Source of the DNA: Bacteroides caecigallinarum
Lineage (GTDB): Bacteria > Bacteroidota > Bacteroidia > Bacteroidales > Bacteroidaceae
Assembly: GCF_016901995.1 (NCBI RefSeq)
Contig: NZ_JACJLE010000005.1
Location: 1-64,000, forward strand
Direction: 5' to 3'
DNA: 64,000 nt
The position numbers and the translations under genes were made by a program. A model generated the notes under the pieces. The model was given only the letters and a program-made list of their open reading frames with translations. It was not told the DNA's origin and did no database searches. Below, piece after piece: positions 20,220-29,984 of the stretch (its first letter is position 1; the number at the start of each line of letters is the position of its first letter).

Positions 20220-22169
20220 ATGAAAAATATAGTAAAAATATTTGTTTTGGCTACTGGAGCGTTGACTGTTTCTGCTTGTTCTGATTTTTTGGAGCAGAAC
20301 TCTCCTTCGGATTTGACTTCTGAAACTATATCCCAGTCTAGCTATTACACAGGTCTGACTGTAAATAAAATATATGGTGACCTTACAAATGACATAACAT
20401 ATTCACAGGCTATTCCTATAATATGGGGACTTAATTCTGACTGTGAACTTGTTGACGGATTGGGAGATGATGCTGTCAATCCAACCAGCGAGCGTGGTAA
20501 TATGAATTTCAATGCCAATCCTGCATGGTCTAAACTGAGTGATATGTGGAGCAAAATGTATGGCGCCATTGAAAATGCCAATCTTACAATAGAAATGGTA
20601 GAGAGCAGTCCGTTGATTGCTGCAGATAATTCTGAAGCAAAGACTATGTTAAGATATAAGGGTGAGGCGTTGACATTGAGAGCGATGCTTTATTTTGACA
20701 TGATTCGTTTCTTCGGTGATATACCAATGAAACTCGAACCTACACAGTCTGACTTGAGTAATGCATATCTTGCAAAGACTGACCGTGATGTAATAATGGA
20801 TACTTTGATGGTTAACCTGAAAGAGGCTATAGAGTATTTGCCATGGGCAGGTGAAGTGTCAAACTATACAACAGAGCGTATAACAAAGGGTTATGCCCAC
20901 TCATTGTTAGCACAGATTGCTTTGACAAGAGCAGGATGGGCTATACGTGAAAAGGCTAAAGACGGATATGAAACTGCCACATATACAGATCCTACATATC
21001 CTACCCAGCGTTGTGATGCAGATACTCGTAAAAAAATGTATGAGTTGGCTCTTGAACATTTGACAGCAGTGATATCTAACGGTACTCATAAATTGAATCC
21101 GTCTTTTGAAAATGAATGGTACTTGCTTAATCAGCGTACTCTTGATCAGACTTATAGAGAAAACATCTTTGAGATTCCTATGGGATTGGGTGTAAGCAGT
21201 GAATTAGGTTATACAGTTGGAGTGCGTATCAATGGTGCCAGTGCACAATATGGTGCAAAAGGAAACTCTTCCGGTAAGATGAAAGTAACTGCACCATTCT
21301 TCTGGTCGTATGACAAGAAAGACCTTCGCCGTGATATAACTTGTGCACAGGTTCAGTTGAAAGAAGAAGATGGCGTATTAAAAGAGAGCTTTGTAGGTAA
21401 TGCTCCATTCGCAATATATGTTGGAAAATGGGATATCCGTAAGATGAACGAAGAGTGGAGACAATCCGCAATAGCAACCGGTAATGCTAAATGGATGACC
21501 GGAATTAATGTAGTCCGTATGCGTTACTCTCAGGTGTTGTTGATGTATGCTGAAGTAATGAATGAGCTTGCAGGTCCTGATGGAACTTATGCCGGTTATG
21601 CCGGTCTTACAGCACGTCAGGCTTTAAAGGAGGTTCATTGTCGTGCATTTGCTGATGCGGATAAGGCTGATGCAGAAGCTTATGTTAATAATATTGCCGC
21701 TACTCAGGATGCCATGTTTGATGCTATTGTAGATGAAAATGCCTGGGAACTTGCGGGTGAAGGTGTTCGTAAGTTCGACTTGATCCGTTGGAATATATTG
21801 GCTGAGAAAATCAATGAATTCAAAGATGAATATGTCAGCCAGATGCAGGACGAAACAAACGGTTATCCTGAAAAGATTTATTTTAACTATACTGATGAGT
21901 CGAAGACAAAAATTGATTTGTCAAGTGTTACATGGTATGGACTTCCTGATGGAAAAACAGATAAAGATTATGATGATAGCAAAGATTTCTTTGGAAAGGA
22001 AAGAACTGATGCTTCACAGAAGAATCTGTTGATTAATCTTCCGTCAATATCAAGCGGATTGGTCGGTGATAATGTAGAAGTGATAAATCGATATATCCTT
22101 CCTATAGGTTCTACTACAATATCTGCTGCTGGAGGTACATTGCATAACTCTTATGGATACTCAGATTGA
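20220..22169 (+). CDS. SusD/RagB family lipoprotein, pectin locus 1
   Basis: A surface glycan-capture lipoprotein of 649 residues with acylated Cys20 (VSACSDFLEQ). SusD signatures include GEALTLRAMLYFDMIRFFG in the helical core and ENAWELAGEGVRKFDLIRWN near the C-terminus. Length is at the long end for the family. It starts 26 bases after its susC. The partner transporter and the pectinase genes downstream suggest binding of homogalacturonan fragments; no specificity can be read directly. Confidence 0.94.
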   Translation: MKNIVKIFVLATGALTVSACSDFLEQNSPSDLTSETISQSSYYTGLTVNKIYGDLTNDITYSQAIPIIWGLNSDCELVDGLGDDAVNPTSERGNMNFNANPAWSKLSDMWSKMYGAIENANLTIEMVESSPLIAADNSEAKTMLRYKGEALTLRAMLYFDMIRFFGDIPMKLEPTQSDLSNAYLAKTDRDVIMDTLMVNLKEAIEYLPWAGEVSNYTTERITKGYAHSLLAQIALTRAGWAIREKAKDGYETATYTDPTYPTQRCDADTRKKMYELALEHLTAVISNGTHKLNPSFENEWYLLNQRTLDQTYRENIFEIPMGLGVSSELGYTVGVRINGASAQYGAKGNSSGKMKVTAPFFWSYDKKDLRRDITCAQVQLKEEDGVLKESFVGNAPFAIYVGKWDIRKMNEEWRQSAIATGNAKWMTGINVVRMRYSQVLLMYAEVMNELAGPDGTYAGYAGLTARQALKEVHCRAFADADKADAEAYVNNIAATQDAMFDAIVDENAWELAGEGVRKFDLIRWNILAEKINEFKDEYVSQMQDETNGYPEKIYFNYTDESKTKIDLSSVTWYGLPDGKTDKDYDDSKDFFGKERTDASQKNLLINLPSISSGLVGDNVEVINRYILPIGSTTISAAGGTLHNSYGYSD

Positions 22170-22197
22170 TTTTTTGTAACCTAATAATTAAATAGAA

Positions 22198-23820
22198 ATG
22201 AAAGACTTAAAATATTTTGCAATAGCCGGATCGTTTGTGTCTATGCTTGCATTGGGAGTAACCTCGTGTACAGATGCCAATGACTGGGACGTAGATAGCT
22301 CATATGATAGAGTGTTTAGTGTACAACAAGATAAAATATCTGTGTCGGAAGAAGCAACTTCTGCCGAGGTTTCATGGACTAAGGTTAAAGGTGCGGAGAA
22401 TTATATAATAGAGTTGAGTACTGACAGCCTGTATGATGAAATAGAAATTGGACAGAACGGGGCGATGGTTTTTGGATTGGAAGAACTGATTACAGAAAGC
22501 CCTTATGTAGTAAACGGACTTGTTCCTGATACAAAATATTTCCTTAGAATAAAAGCTGCTGCTGAGAGTAAAAACGATTCTAAATGGTCTTATCTTTCAG
22601 ATTATAGTTTTACCACTAAAACTGAGCAGATTTTTGAATCTATTACAGGTAATGACTTGAAAGCAGAAAGTGTTACTCTACACTGGGAAGCAGGAGCTGA
22701 TGTGGAACGTATAGATATAACTGATAATAATGCAACCTTGGTCGTTTCATATCCTTTGTCAGATACTGAAAAAGCAGAGGGTACAGCTACTATATCTGGC
22801 TTGACTCCATTGACATCTTATGTAGCTACTTTATATCTTGGCGAAACAAAACGCGGTGTACTTGAATTTACAACTACAGCAAAGGTACCTGATGCAGATT
22901 TCACTTATAATCTGGCTGCCGGAGACTCTTTGAATAATGCTCTTCTGGTTGATCTTCAGGCACAGGGCTATCAGACTGTAAATGTAACATTGGCTTCAGG
23001 AGCAGAATACTATAATGAAGGTACATTGACTATTCCTGATGGCTTGTCTGTAACATTCTTCGGTATGCCGGGAGATAATCAGGCTATAGTTGGTGTTAAG
23101 AACTTCGAAATTGGAGGTACTCATGCATTCGTAAACTTTGAGAACGTTGAATTGACTGGAGAATATGGTGATTATTTGGTAAATCAGAGTGATGAATCTA
23201 CTGTTGGAGCATTGAAATTCAATAACTGCTTTATACATGATTTAAAGAACTCTCCTGTCAGACTGCAAGGCTCAAGTGCAAAAACAATTACAAACCTTTC
23301 ATTTGAAAACTGTATAATATACGGTGCCACAAGCAGAACATATAGTTTGGTTCATGTAGATGCCGGCAGCGGTAAAGGAAAAGTAGAAAATATAAGCTTC
23401 AAGAAATCAACAGTAGTTTATACAGGTAAGAGTTTTGTTTACTGTAAAAACACTAACTTTACTTCATTGTTGATTGAGGATTGTACTTTGAGTAAGGTTA
23501 TGGGAAGCGGTGATTATTTACTTGATTGCGGTAGTGACTCTTATGGCCCATCTGAGGGTGTTACAATAAATAATACTATTTTTGGAAGTACTTCTACTGA
23601 ATCAACTAAGGGAGTACGTGCTTCAGGTGATGTGAAGGTAGATAATTCATATCAGACAAAAGACGTTTACTTTACAGGTAACAAATTCACTGGTTTGACT
23701 GATTATGAAGGAACAGAAACACAGTTGTTTAAAGATCCTGCAAACTTTGATTTCACAATAATTGATAACAGTTTTGCAGGTAAGGATAATTGTGGTGACC
23801 CACGTTGGTATATAAAATAA
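22198..23820 (+). CDS. Surface lipoprotein with FnIII and DUF4957/DUF5123-like domains
   Basis: A 540-residue lipoprotein (signal ends VTSC, Cys24). Two fibronectin III-like modules (about 35-150 and 150-235, with LVPDTKYFLRIKAA and GLTPLTSYVATLYLG) lead into a right-handed parallel beta-helix (about 250-540; repeated NCFIHDLKNSPVRL, ENCIIYGATSR, NNTIFGSTST turns). This layout matches proteins labelled DUF4957/DUF5123 that occur in Bacteroidales pectin loci directly after SusCD. I see no lyase or hydrolase active-site motif, so a surface pectin-binding role is more likely than catalysis. A terminator follows. Confidence 0.78.
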   Translation: MKDLKYFAIAGSFVSMLALGVTSCTDANDWDVDSSYDRVFSVQQDKISVSEEATSAEVSWTKVKGAENYIIELSTDSLYDEIEIGQNGAMVFGLEELITESPYVVNGLVPDTKYFLRIKAAAESKNDSKWSYLSDYSFTTKTEQIFESITGNDLKAESVTLHWEAGADVERIDITDNNATLVVSYPLSDTEKAEGTATISGLTPLTSYVATLYLGETKRGVLEFTTTAKVPDADFTYNLAAGDSLNNALLVDLQAQGYQTVNVTLASGAEYYNEGTLTIPDGLSVTFFGMPGDNQAIVGVKNFEIGGTHAFVNFENVELTGEYGDYLVNQSDESTVGALKFNNCFIHDLKNSPVRLQGSSAKTITNLSFENCIIYGATSRTYSLVHVDAGSGKGKVENISFKKSTVVYTGKSFVYCKNTNFTSLLIEDCTLSKVMGSGDYLLDCGSDSYGPSEGVTINNTIFGSTSTESTKGVRASGDVKVDNSYQTKDVYFTGNKFTGLTDYEGTETQLFKDPANFDFTIIDNSFAGKDNCGDPRWYIK

Positions 23821-23841
23821 TTTAGTTTTATAATTAGCGAC

Positions 23842-23872
23842 AAGGGATATGTCGGTTGGCATATCCCTTTTT
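23842..23872 (+). terminator. Terminator between binding genes and lyase genes
   Basis: A perfect 10-bp stem (23842-23851 with 23860-23869), an 8-base loop and five T residues. No TAnnTTTG box was seen between it and the next ATG at 23893, so the lyases may depend on partial read-through. Confidence 0.8.
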
Positions 23873-23892
23873 ACTTATAAATAGTTATAGTT

Positions 23893-25470
23893 ATGGCAAA
23901 GTTGTCTATTATTATATTTTGTTTTATGTTTGTGGGATTATCTTGTTCTAGCAATAATCCTAAATTGGGTAATGATGGTATAGATATTCCTGCTGATGAT
24001 AATAACTCAGATGATGGAACCTCTGATTTGCCTGATTATCAAGCTCCAGACAGAACAAAAATAAAATCATTTCCTGGTGCATACGGAGCCGGTGCTTATA
24101 CGGTTGGTGGTGCCGGTGGAAAAGTGTTGATAGTGAATTCCTTGAAAGATGATGGTTCGCAGGGAACATTGCGCTGGGCTGTCAATCAAACAGGTAGCCG
24201 TACCATTGTATTTGCTGTAGGTGGTATTATCGAACTGGAAAGTGAACTGGCAATCAGAAATGGAAATCTTACTATTGCAGGACAGACAGCCCCCGGTGAC
24301 GGTATATGTTTAAAAGGACATCCGGTTTCTATAAAGACTGATAATGTGATAATAAGATTTATAAGATGTCGTATGGGGTCTGATAAACTGACAGCCGATG
24401 AGGCAGATGGAGCTGATGCAATGTGGGGTAAGGGGCATAGTAATATAATAATAGACCATTGCTCTATGAGCTGGAGTACAGATGAATGTTCGTCATTCTA
24501 CGATAACTCTGACTTCACTATGCAGTGGTGTATAATAAGCGAAAGCCTTGCACGTTCCTTGCATGATAAAGGAGCTCATGGATATGGAGGCATATGGGGA
24601 GGAAATCACGCAACATTCCATCATAACCTGATTGCTCATCATAGCAGCCGTACTCCTAGATTGTGCGGAAGCCGTTTTACTGGAAATCCTGATGATGAAA
24701 TGGTGGATATAAGGAATAATGTATTCTATAACTGGGGCCCTACTAATGGAGGATATGCAGGCGAAGGTGGCTATTATAATTTTATAAATAACTATTATAA
24801 ACCGGGGCCTTCAACATCAACAAAGAAAGGACTTGTCAACCGGATTTTTCAGCCTAACGGAGATGACGGCACACAGAAAAACAAGAAAGGAGTGTGGGGT
24901 AAGTTCTGTCTGAAAGGCAATTTATTTGATGATACATGTCCGTATATGACGGATGATATGAAATCGCTGATTGTTAAGGTAAACTCTGATAATTGGGAAG
25001 GATTGCATCCAAGGGTTACAGATGATGTTCCTTTACCTAATAATGATAAGTCTGAGATTCAGTCGGATAAAGAGTTTGAAATATCTTCGGATGTTGGTGA
25101 AATAACACAATTGGCCAATGATGCATATAATAGTGTGTTGTCATTGTCGGGGGCCTCTTTAAAACGTGATGCTGTTGATAAAAGAATTGTGGATAATGTT
25201 CTTAAAGGCAATTTTACAGCAAATGGCAGCAATGGAAGTACAAACGGTATAATAGATAGTGCGGAAGATGTTGGCGGATGGCCTGTCTATGATGGCGGAA
25301 CTGCTTTGGAAGATTCTGACAAAGACGGGATGCCTGATTCATGGGAGGATGAACATGGACTTGATAAAAATAAGGACGATAGTTCAAAATATAACTTAAG
25401 TAAAGAATATACTAACCTTGAGGTTTATTATAATAGTATTGTTGAAGATTTATATTTAATACAAAAATAA
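23893..25470 (+). CDS. PL1-family pectate lyase lipoprotein (first of a tandem pair)
   Basis: This predicted lyase cleaves polygalacturonate by beta-elimination to 4,5-unsaturated oligosaccharides. It has a lipoprotein signal (LSC, Cys18) and an Asp/Asn-rich linker, then a parallel beta-helix: [64 protein letters not shown], whose Arg-rich segment fits the PL1 catalytic region. Near the C-terminus [18 protein letters not shown] is a calcium-binding loop of the thrombospondin-3/dockerin kind. The enzyme is 525 residues. Its neighbour, 6 bases downstream, is a clear paralogue. Confidence 0.9.
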   Translation: MAKLSIIIFCFMFVGLSCSSNNPKLGNDGIDIPADDNNSDDGTSDLPDYQAPDRTKIKSFPGAYGAGAYTVGGAGGKVLIVNSLKDDGSQGTLRWAVNQTGSRTIVFAVGGIIELESELAIRNGNLTIAGQTAPGDGICLKGHPVSIKTDNVIIRFIRCRMGSDKLTADEADGADAMWGKGHSNIIIDHCSMSWSTDECSSFYDNSDFTMQWCIISESLARSLHDKGAHGYGGIWGGNHATFHHNLIAHHSSRTPRLCGSRFTGNPDDEMVDIRNNVFYNWGPTNGGYAGEGGYYNFINNYYKPGPSTSTKKGLVNRIFQPNGDDGTQKNKKGVWGKFCLKGNLFDDTCPYMTDDMKSLIVKVNSDNWEGLHPRVTDDVPLPNNDKSEIQSDKEFEISSDVGEITQLANDAYNSVLSLSGASLKRDAVDKRIVDNVLKGNFTANGSNGSTNGIIDSAEDVGGWPVYDGGTALEDSDKDGMPDSWEDEHGLDKNKDDSSKYNLSKEYTNLEVYYNSIVEDLYLIQK

Positions 25471-25476
25471 AAAGTT

Positions 25477-26955
25477 ATGATTTGGAAAGGCATTTTTAGA
25501 GGTCTGTTTGGTTTGCTTTGTCTTAATGTGATGACAATGTCTGTTTCTATGGCAAATTCTTATCCGACTCCTGACAGAACAAAGGTCCCGGCTTTTCCTG
25601 GTGCAGATGGTGCCGGTAAATATACAACAGGTGGTGCAGGTGGAACTGTTTATACTGTAACATCGCTGGATGACGATGGATCGGAAGGAACATTGCGCTG
25701 GGCGGTCAACAAGAAGGGTCCGCGTACTATTGTCTTTGCAGTGAGCGGTATAATTGGGTTGAAGAGCCCGCTGAAAATCTCAAACGGTGATGTGACTATA
25801 GCAGGCCAGACTGCCCCAGGTGATGGTATATGCTTGAAAAACTATACTTTCGGAATTCAGGCCGACAATGTGATAGTGAGATTTATACGTTCACGTATGG
25901 GAGCTGATATCGTTCAGAAAGGCGACGATGCCATGAATGGATTCAAGTATCACAAGAATATAATAATAGACCATTGTTCTGCAAGTTGGAGCACCGATGA
26001 GTGTGCTACGTTCTATAATAACAGCAATTTCACTTTGCAGTGGTGCATCTTAAGTGAAAGTCTGGCAAACTCAATTCATGAAAAAGGCGCTCACGGCTAT
26101 GGTGGAATCTGGGGAGGACAAGGAGCTTCTTTCCACCATAATCTTCTAGCCCATCATACTAACCGTACTCCTCGACTTTGCGGTAGCCGCTACACTGGAA
26201 AACCTGACGAGGAAAAAGTGGAACTGTTTAATAATGTGATTTATAATTATGGTAGTGACGGAGCGTATGCCGGCGAGGGAGGTTCGTATAATTTTATAAA
26301 CAATTATTATAAACCGGGGCCATTCACAGCTACAAAACCATCATACAAACGTTTGTTTACGGCGTATGCCGATGATGGAAAGAATAATAATGTGAAAGGT
26401 GTTCATGGTGTATTCTTTTTCAAGGGTAATTACATTGACCCTACATGTCCTAAGTTATCTGATAAACAGTGCAAGGATATAAAGCTTGTAAATAAGGATA
26501 ATTCTTTAGGACTGATAATCAAGAATGATTTTGCTCCAGCAGGTGAGGTATTGGCCAAGAGTCCTTTCATGATTGCAGAACATAGTTCTTTGCAGTCAGC
26601 CAGTGACGCTTTTGTTTCTGTCCTAAAATATGCCGGAGCATCTTTACGTCGTGACTCTCATGATGAACGTATAGTAAGGGAAGCTAAAGAGGGTACTTAT
26701 ACGTTTGAAGGTTCTCATGGCAGTACTAACGGAATGATTGACCAACCGTCAGATGTCGGAGGTTGGGGAGAATACAGACAGACTACTGCTCCTATTGATT
26801 CGGACGGAGATGGTATTCCAGACGAATGGGAGAAAAAGAACGGATTGAATCCTAATGATCCGAAAGATGGGGCTATATACAGTCTTGATTCTTCATATAC
26901 TAATCTGGAATTATATATTAATGGACTGGTAGAACATTTATTCCCTGGATTATAA
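25477..26955 (+). CDS. PL1-family pectate lyase (second of a tandem pair)
   Basis: This has the same beta-helix lyase architecture as the preceding gene, with near-identical blocks ([74 protein letters not shown]) and the same C-terminal calcium loop DSDGDGIPDEWEKKNGLN. It differs at the N-terminus: a plain signal peptide (MSVSMANS) without a lipobox Cys and without the acidic linker, so it is probably periplasmic while the first copy is a lipoprotein. Six bases separate the two genes, so they are co-transcribed. I infer a tandem duplication followed by division of location. Confidence 0.9.
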   Translation: MIWKGIFRGLFGLLCLNVMTMSVSMANSYPTPDRTKVPAFPGADGAGKYTTGGAGGTVYTVTSLDDDGSEGTLRWAVNKKGPRTIVFAVSGIIGLKSPLKISNGDVTIAGQTAPGDGICLKNYTFGIQADNVIVRFIRSRMGADIVQKGDDAMNGFKYHKNIIIDHCSASWSTDECATFYNNSNFTLQWCILSESLANSIHEKGAHGYGGIWGGQGASFHHNLLAHHTNRTPRLCGSRYTGKPDEEKVELFNNVIYNYGSDGAYAGEGGSYNFINNYYKPGPFTATKPSYKRLFTAYADDGKNNNVKGVHGVFFFKGNYIDPTCPKLSDKQCKDIKLVNKDNSLGLIIKNDFAPAGEVLAKSPFMIAEHSSLQSASDAFVSVLKYAGASLRRDSHDERIVREAKEGTYTFEGSHGSTNGMIDQPSDVGGWGEYRQTTAPIDSDGDGIPDEWEKKNGLNPNDPKDGAIYSLDSSYTNLELYINGLVEHLFPGL

Positions 26956-26957
26956 CT

Positions 26958-27017
26958 AAAAGTACACATATATTATCAATTAATACACAAAAAAATGTCG
27001 GTTATAGCCTAATTTTG
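26958..27017 (+). promoter_or_regulatory. Pectin-type operator pair and promoter of the GH28 gene
   Basis: The -7 box TAATTTTG is at 27010-27017. The box ATTAATACACA (26979-26989) ends 20 bases before it, and AAAAGTACACA (26958-26968) lies exactly 21 bp upstream, matching at 8 of 11 positions. The same layout occurs before uxaB and before the susC at 38116. The distal copy begins just after the stop of the second lyase gene. Confidence 0.6.
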
Positions 27018-27043
27018 CGATAAACTTAAACTAATTATCAGGA

Positions 27044-28612
27044 ATGAAAACAACGCTTAAAAACCTTTTCGTGTTTGCTATGGCTTTATTGCCTGTCGCA
27101 TGTGCACAAAAAAACGAAATGCAAAAATTGGAGAGTGTCATTGACGAAGGCGTTTACGAAGGTTTGCCTTTTGAAATGCAACAGGTGGAACAGCCGGTTT
27201 TCCCGGAATATTCTGTAAATATTACTGACTTTGGAGCTGTTGCCGATGGTAAGACACTGAATACAGAGGCGATAAACAATGCCATTAAGGACGTTAATTC
27301 TAAAGGTGGTGGTAAGGTTGTTATACCTGCCGGCTTATGGTTGACAGGGCCTATCGAGCTGAAGAGTAATGTAAATCTTTATACAGAACAGAATTCGTTG
27401 ATATTGTTTACTGATGATTTCAATGCTTATCCTATACTTGAAACATCATTCGAAGGATTGGAAACACGTCGTTGTCAGTCGCCTATATCTGCATGGAATG
27501 CTGAGAATATAGCTATAACAGGATACGGGGTATTCGATGGCTCCGGCGACAGTTGGCGTCCTGTAAAGAAAGGCAAAATGACTGCATCACAATGGAAATC
27601 GTTGCTTGCATCAGGTGGAGTGGTTGAGAATGATGTCTGGTATCCCACTGCAGGTTCTTTGAAAGGTGCAAAGGCATGCAAGGAATTTAATAATCCTGAA
27701 GGTATTGAAACAGATGAAGAATGGAATGAAATTCGTCCTTGGCTGCGTCCTGTATTGCTTAATATAGTAAAAAGCAAGAAGGTTCTTCTTGAAGGTGTGA
27801 CTTTCAAGAATTCTCCAAGCTGGTGTCTGCATCCGCTTTCATGCGAACATATCACTATAAAGGATGTCAAGGTATTCAATCCTTGGTATTCGCAGAATGG
27901 TGATGCTCTCGATCTGGAATCATGTAATTATGCATTGATCATCAACAATGTTTTTGATGCCGGTGATGATGCGATATGTATAAAATCAGGAAAAGACGAG
28001 GATGGACGTAAACGTGGCGAACCATGTCAGAATGTTATTGTTAAGAATAATGTTGTTCTTCACGGACATGGTGGTTTTGTAGTGGGAAGTGAAATGTCTG
28101 GTGGAGTAAAGAATATATATGTTTCGGACTGTACTTTCCTTGGTACAGATGTCGGTTTACGCTTCAAGAGTACCAGAGGTCGTGGCGGTGTAGTGGAGAA
28201 TATTCATATCCACAATATCAATATGATAGATATACCTCACGAAGCATTGCTGTTTGATCTGTTCTACGGTGGTAAGGGTGCTGGTGAGGAGACAGAAGAA
28301 GAATTGATAGCCCGCATGAAGACAGAAATACCTCCTGTGACAGAAAAGACTCCTGCTTTCCGCGATATCTACATTTCAGGTATAACAGCCAATGGAGTAG
28401 GACGTGCAATGTTCTTTAACGGACTTCCTGAAATGCCTATTAGAAATATCGACATAAAGGATGTGCAGATTACTAATGCCAAAGCCGGTATTGTAATCAG
28501 CCAGGCTGAGAATGTAACTATAGATAATGCAAACGTAGAGACAGAAGGCGAAGTGTTGAAGGTTAGATTTGCCAAGAATGTCAAGGTTAATGGTGAAGAG
28601 TTCCATAATTGA
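27044..28612 (+). CDS. GH28 polygalacturonase-family lipoprotein
   Basis: An inverting family 28 hydrolase that would cut alpha-1,4-galacturonan, probably exo-acting on oligosaccharides as for most Bacteroides members of this length. The signal ends VACAQ (Cys20). The beta-helix opens with DFGAVADGKTLNTEAI. The catalytic set is complete: NGDALD (Asp287), AGDDAICIKSGKD (Asp308, Asp309), GHGGFVVGSEMSGG (His342) and GLRFKSTRGRGG (Arg373, Lys375). It follows the PL1 pair, so the locus has both eliminative and hydrolytic routes to galacturonate. It has its own promoter with the pectin-type operator. Confidence 0.92.
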   Translation: MKTTLKNLFVFAMALLPVACAQKNEMQKLESVIDEGVYEGLPFEMQQVEQPVFPEYSVNITDFGAVADGKTLNTEAINNAIKDVNSKGGGKVVIPAGLWLTGPIELKSNVNLYTEQNSLILFTDDFNAYPILETSFEGLETRRCQSPISAWNAENIAITGYGVFDGSGDSWRPVKKGKMTASQWKSLLASGGVVENDVWYPTAGSLKGAKACKEFNNPEGIETDEEWNEIRPWLRPVLLNIVKSKKVLLEGVTFKNSPSWCLHPLSCEHITIKDVKVFNPWYSQNGDALDLESCNYALIINNVFDAGDDAICIKSGKDEDGRKRGEPCQNVIVKNNVVLHGHGGFVVGSEMSGGVKNIYVSDCTFLGTDVGLRFKSTRGRGGVVENIHIHNINMIDIPHEALLFDLFYGGKGAGEETEEELIARMKTEIPPVTEKTPAFRDIYISGITANGVGRAMFFNGLPEMPIRNIDIKDVQITNAKAGIVISQAENVTIDNANVETEGEVLKVRFAKNVKVNGEEFHN

Positions 28613-28670
28613 AAATTAATAAACTGTTGTTTGTGTTTTCGGGATATTTATAATAATGTGGTTTTATAAT

Positions 28671-28720
28671 TTGCTCTTTGCGTTCTTATTGCTTAAATTC
28701 GGGTGCAAAGAGCAATATTT
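28671..28720 (+). terminator. Hairpin after the GH28 gene, probable terminator
   Basis: A perfect 11-bp stem (28671-28681 with 28705-28715) with a 23-base loop, followed by TATTTTT. The loop is long for a terminator, and the hairpin ends only 24 bases before the next ATG, so it could instead be a leader structure of the DUF4861 gene. Confidence 0.55.
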
Positions 28721-28738
28721 TTAAATGTCGTATTTATT

Positions 28739-29959
28739 ATGAAAACAAAGTTATGTCTTTTCCTTATGGCGTTGTGTAGTGCTTCTCTTATGGGACAATC
28801 TGTAAAAACTGTTTCCTTGGAGTTGAAAAACGGATTGGATAAGGATTTGAAGGATGTCCCTGTATGTGTGAAGATTGATGACTTACGTGCAGGGTTCACC
28901 GTCCGTTCAGCTAAGGTTATGGATAGTATGAAGGAGATTCCTTCGCAATTGGATGATATGGATACTGATTATGTTCCGGATGAACTGGCGTTTGTGGTAG
29001 ATATGCCGGCAAACGGAACAAAACGTATAGAAATCGAACTGAATAGCGAAAGGATTGTCAGACAGTATCCTCAACGTGTATTTGCTACGATGCTTGCACG
29101 TGATACAAAGAAAGGAAAACATGCCGAGATACGTTCTGTGACGGTTCCGGGTGACGTTAATTTCTATAATATGATTCATGGTCATGGACCGATGTTCGAG
29201 TCTGAGCTTGTGGGATATCGTATTTATTTCAATGCGAAACAGACTGTCGATCCGTATGGAAAGTTTGACAATGGACTGGAACTTGAAGAAAGCAAGTTCT
29301 ATCCTAATGATGAACAGCTGGCAAAGGGGTTTGGTGATGATGTTCTTATGGTAGGGAACAGCTGTGGAGTAGGAGCTTTGAAAGGATGGAATGGAGAGAA
29401 GGCTATTCATATTGAGCCTGTTGCTTTTAGGACTGAACGAATTCTTGCTAAAGGGCCGGTTCGTGTCATTGCAGAAGTAAAAGTGGAAGGATGGGAGTAT
29501 CAAGGCTCATTGCTGAATATGACAAACAGATATACTTTGTATGCCGGACACAGGGATCTGATAGTTGATACGTATTTCGACAGTCCTTTGCAGAAAGAAA
29601 TATTTTGTACAGGTGTTCAGAATATAATGGGAACAGAAACTGTCTCTTATTCAGATCATAAAGGACTTGTTGGCAGTTGGGGGCGACACTGGCCTGTGAC
29701 TGATACGGTTAAATATGCAAAGGAAACAGTTGGTATTGCTACTTTTATTCCAAGGAAGTATGTAAAGCAGGAGGTGAGCGATAAGGATAACTTCCTTTAT
29801 ACTATATCAGCAGTAGGTGAAACATCTTTCAGATATTATACAATGTTTACTTCCAGAAAGGAAAAATTCGGCTTTGAAAATTCAGATTCATGGTTCGGAT
29901 ATATGAATGAATGGAAAAAGGAACTTGAGAATCCTGTAGAAGTGAAGATAATTTATTAA
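28739..29959 (+). CDS. DUF4861-type secreted protein
   Basis: A 406-residue exported protein from this start (signal ends SLMGQ). I chose the ATG at 28739 over 28703 because the signal peptide begins there. It has the layout of the DUF4861 family: an all-beta, supersandwich-like fold with conserved blocks YPQRVFATMLARDTKKG, MIHGHGPMFESELVGYRIYF, YTLYAGHRDLIVDTYF and KGLVGSWGRHWPV. These proteins recur in pectin and rhamnogalacturonan loci. Histidines and a Tyr/Arg in the HGHGP and GHRD blocks could form an active site, but I know of no function to assign. A carbohydrate-active role in pectin breakdown is inferred from neighbours only. Confidence 0.72.
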   Translation: MKTKLCLFLMALCSASLMGQSVKTVSLELKNGLDKDLKDVPVCVKIDDLRAGFTVRSAKVMDSMKEIPSQLDDMDTDYVPDELAFVVDMPANGTKRIEIELNSERIVRQYPQRVFATMLARDTKKGKHAEIRSVTVPGDVNFYNMIHGHGPMFESELVGYRIYFNAKQTVDPYGKFDNGLELEESKFYPNDEQLAKGFGDDVLMVGNSCGVGALKGWNGEKAIHIEPVAFRTERILAKGPVRVIAEVKVEGWEYQGSLLNMTNRYTLYAGHRDLIVDTYFDSPLQKEIFCTGVQNIMGTETVSYSDHKGLVGSWGRHWPVTDTVKYAKETVGIATFIPRKYVKQEVSDKDNFLYTISAVGETSFRYYTMFTSRKEKFGFENSDSWFGYMNEWKKELENPVEVKIIY

Positions 29960-29984
29960 CTTTTTGATATATAGATTTAATACC

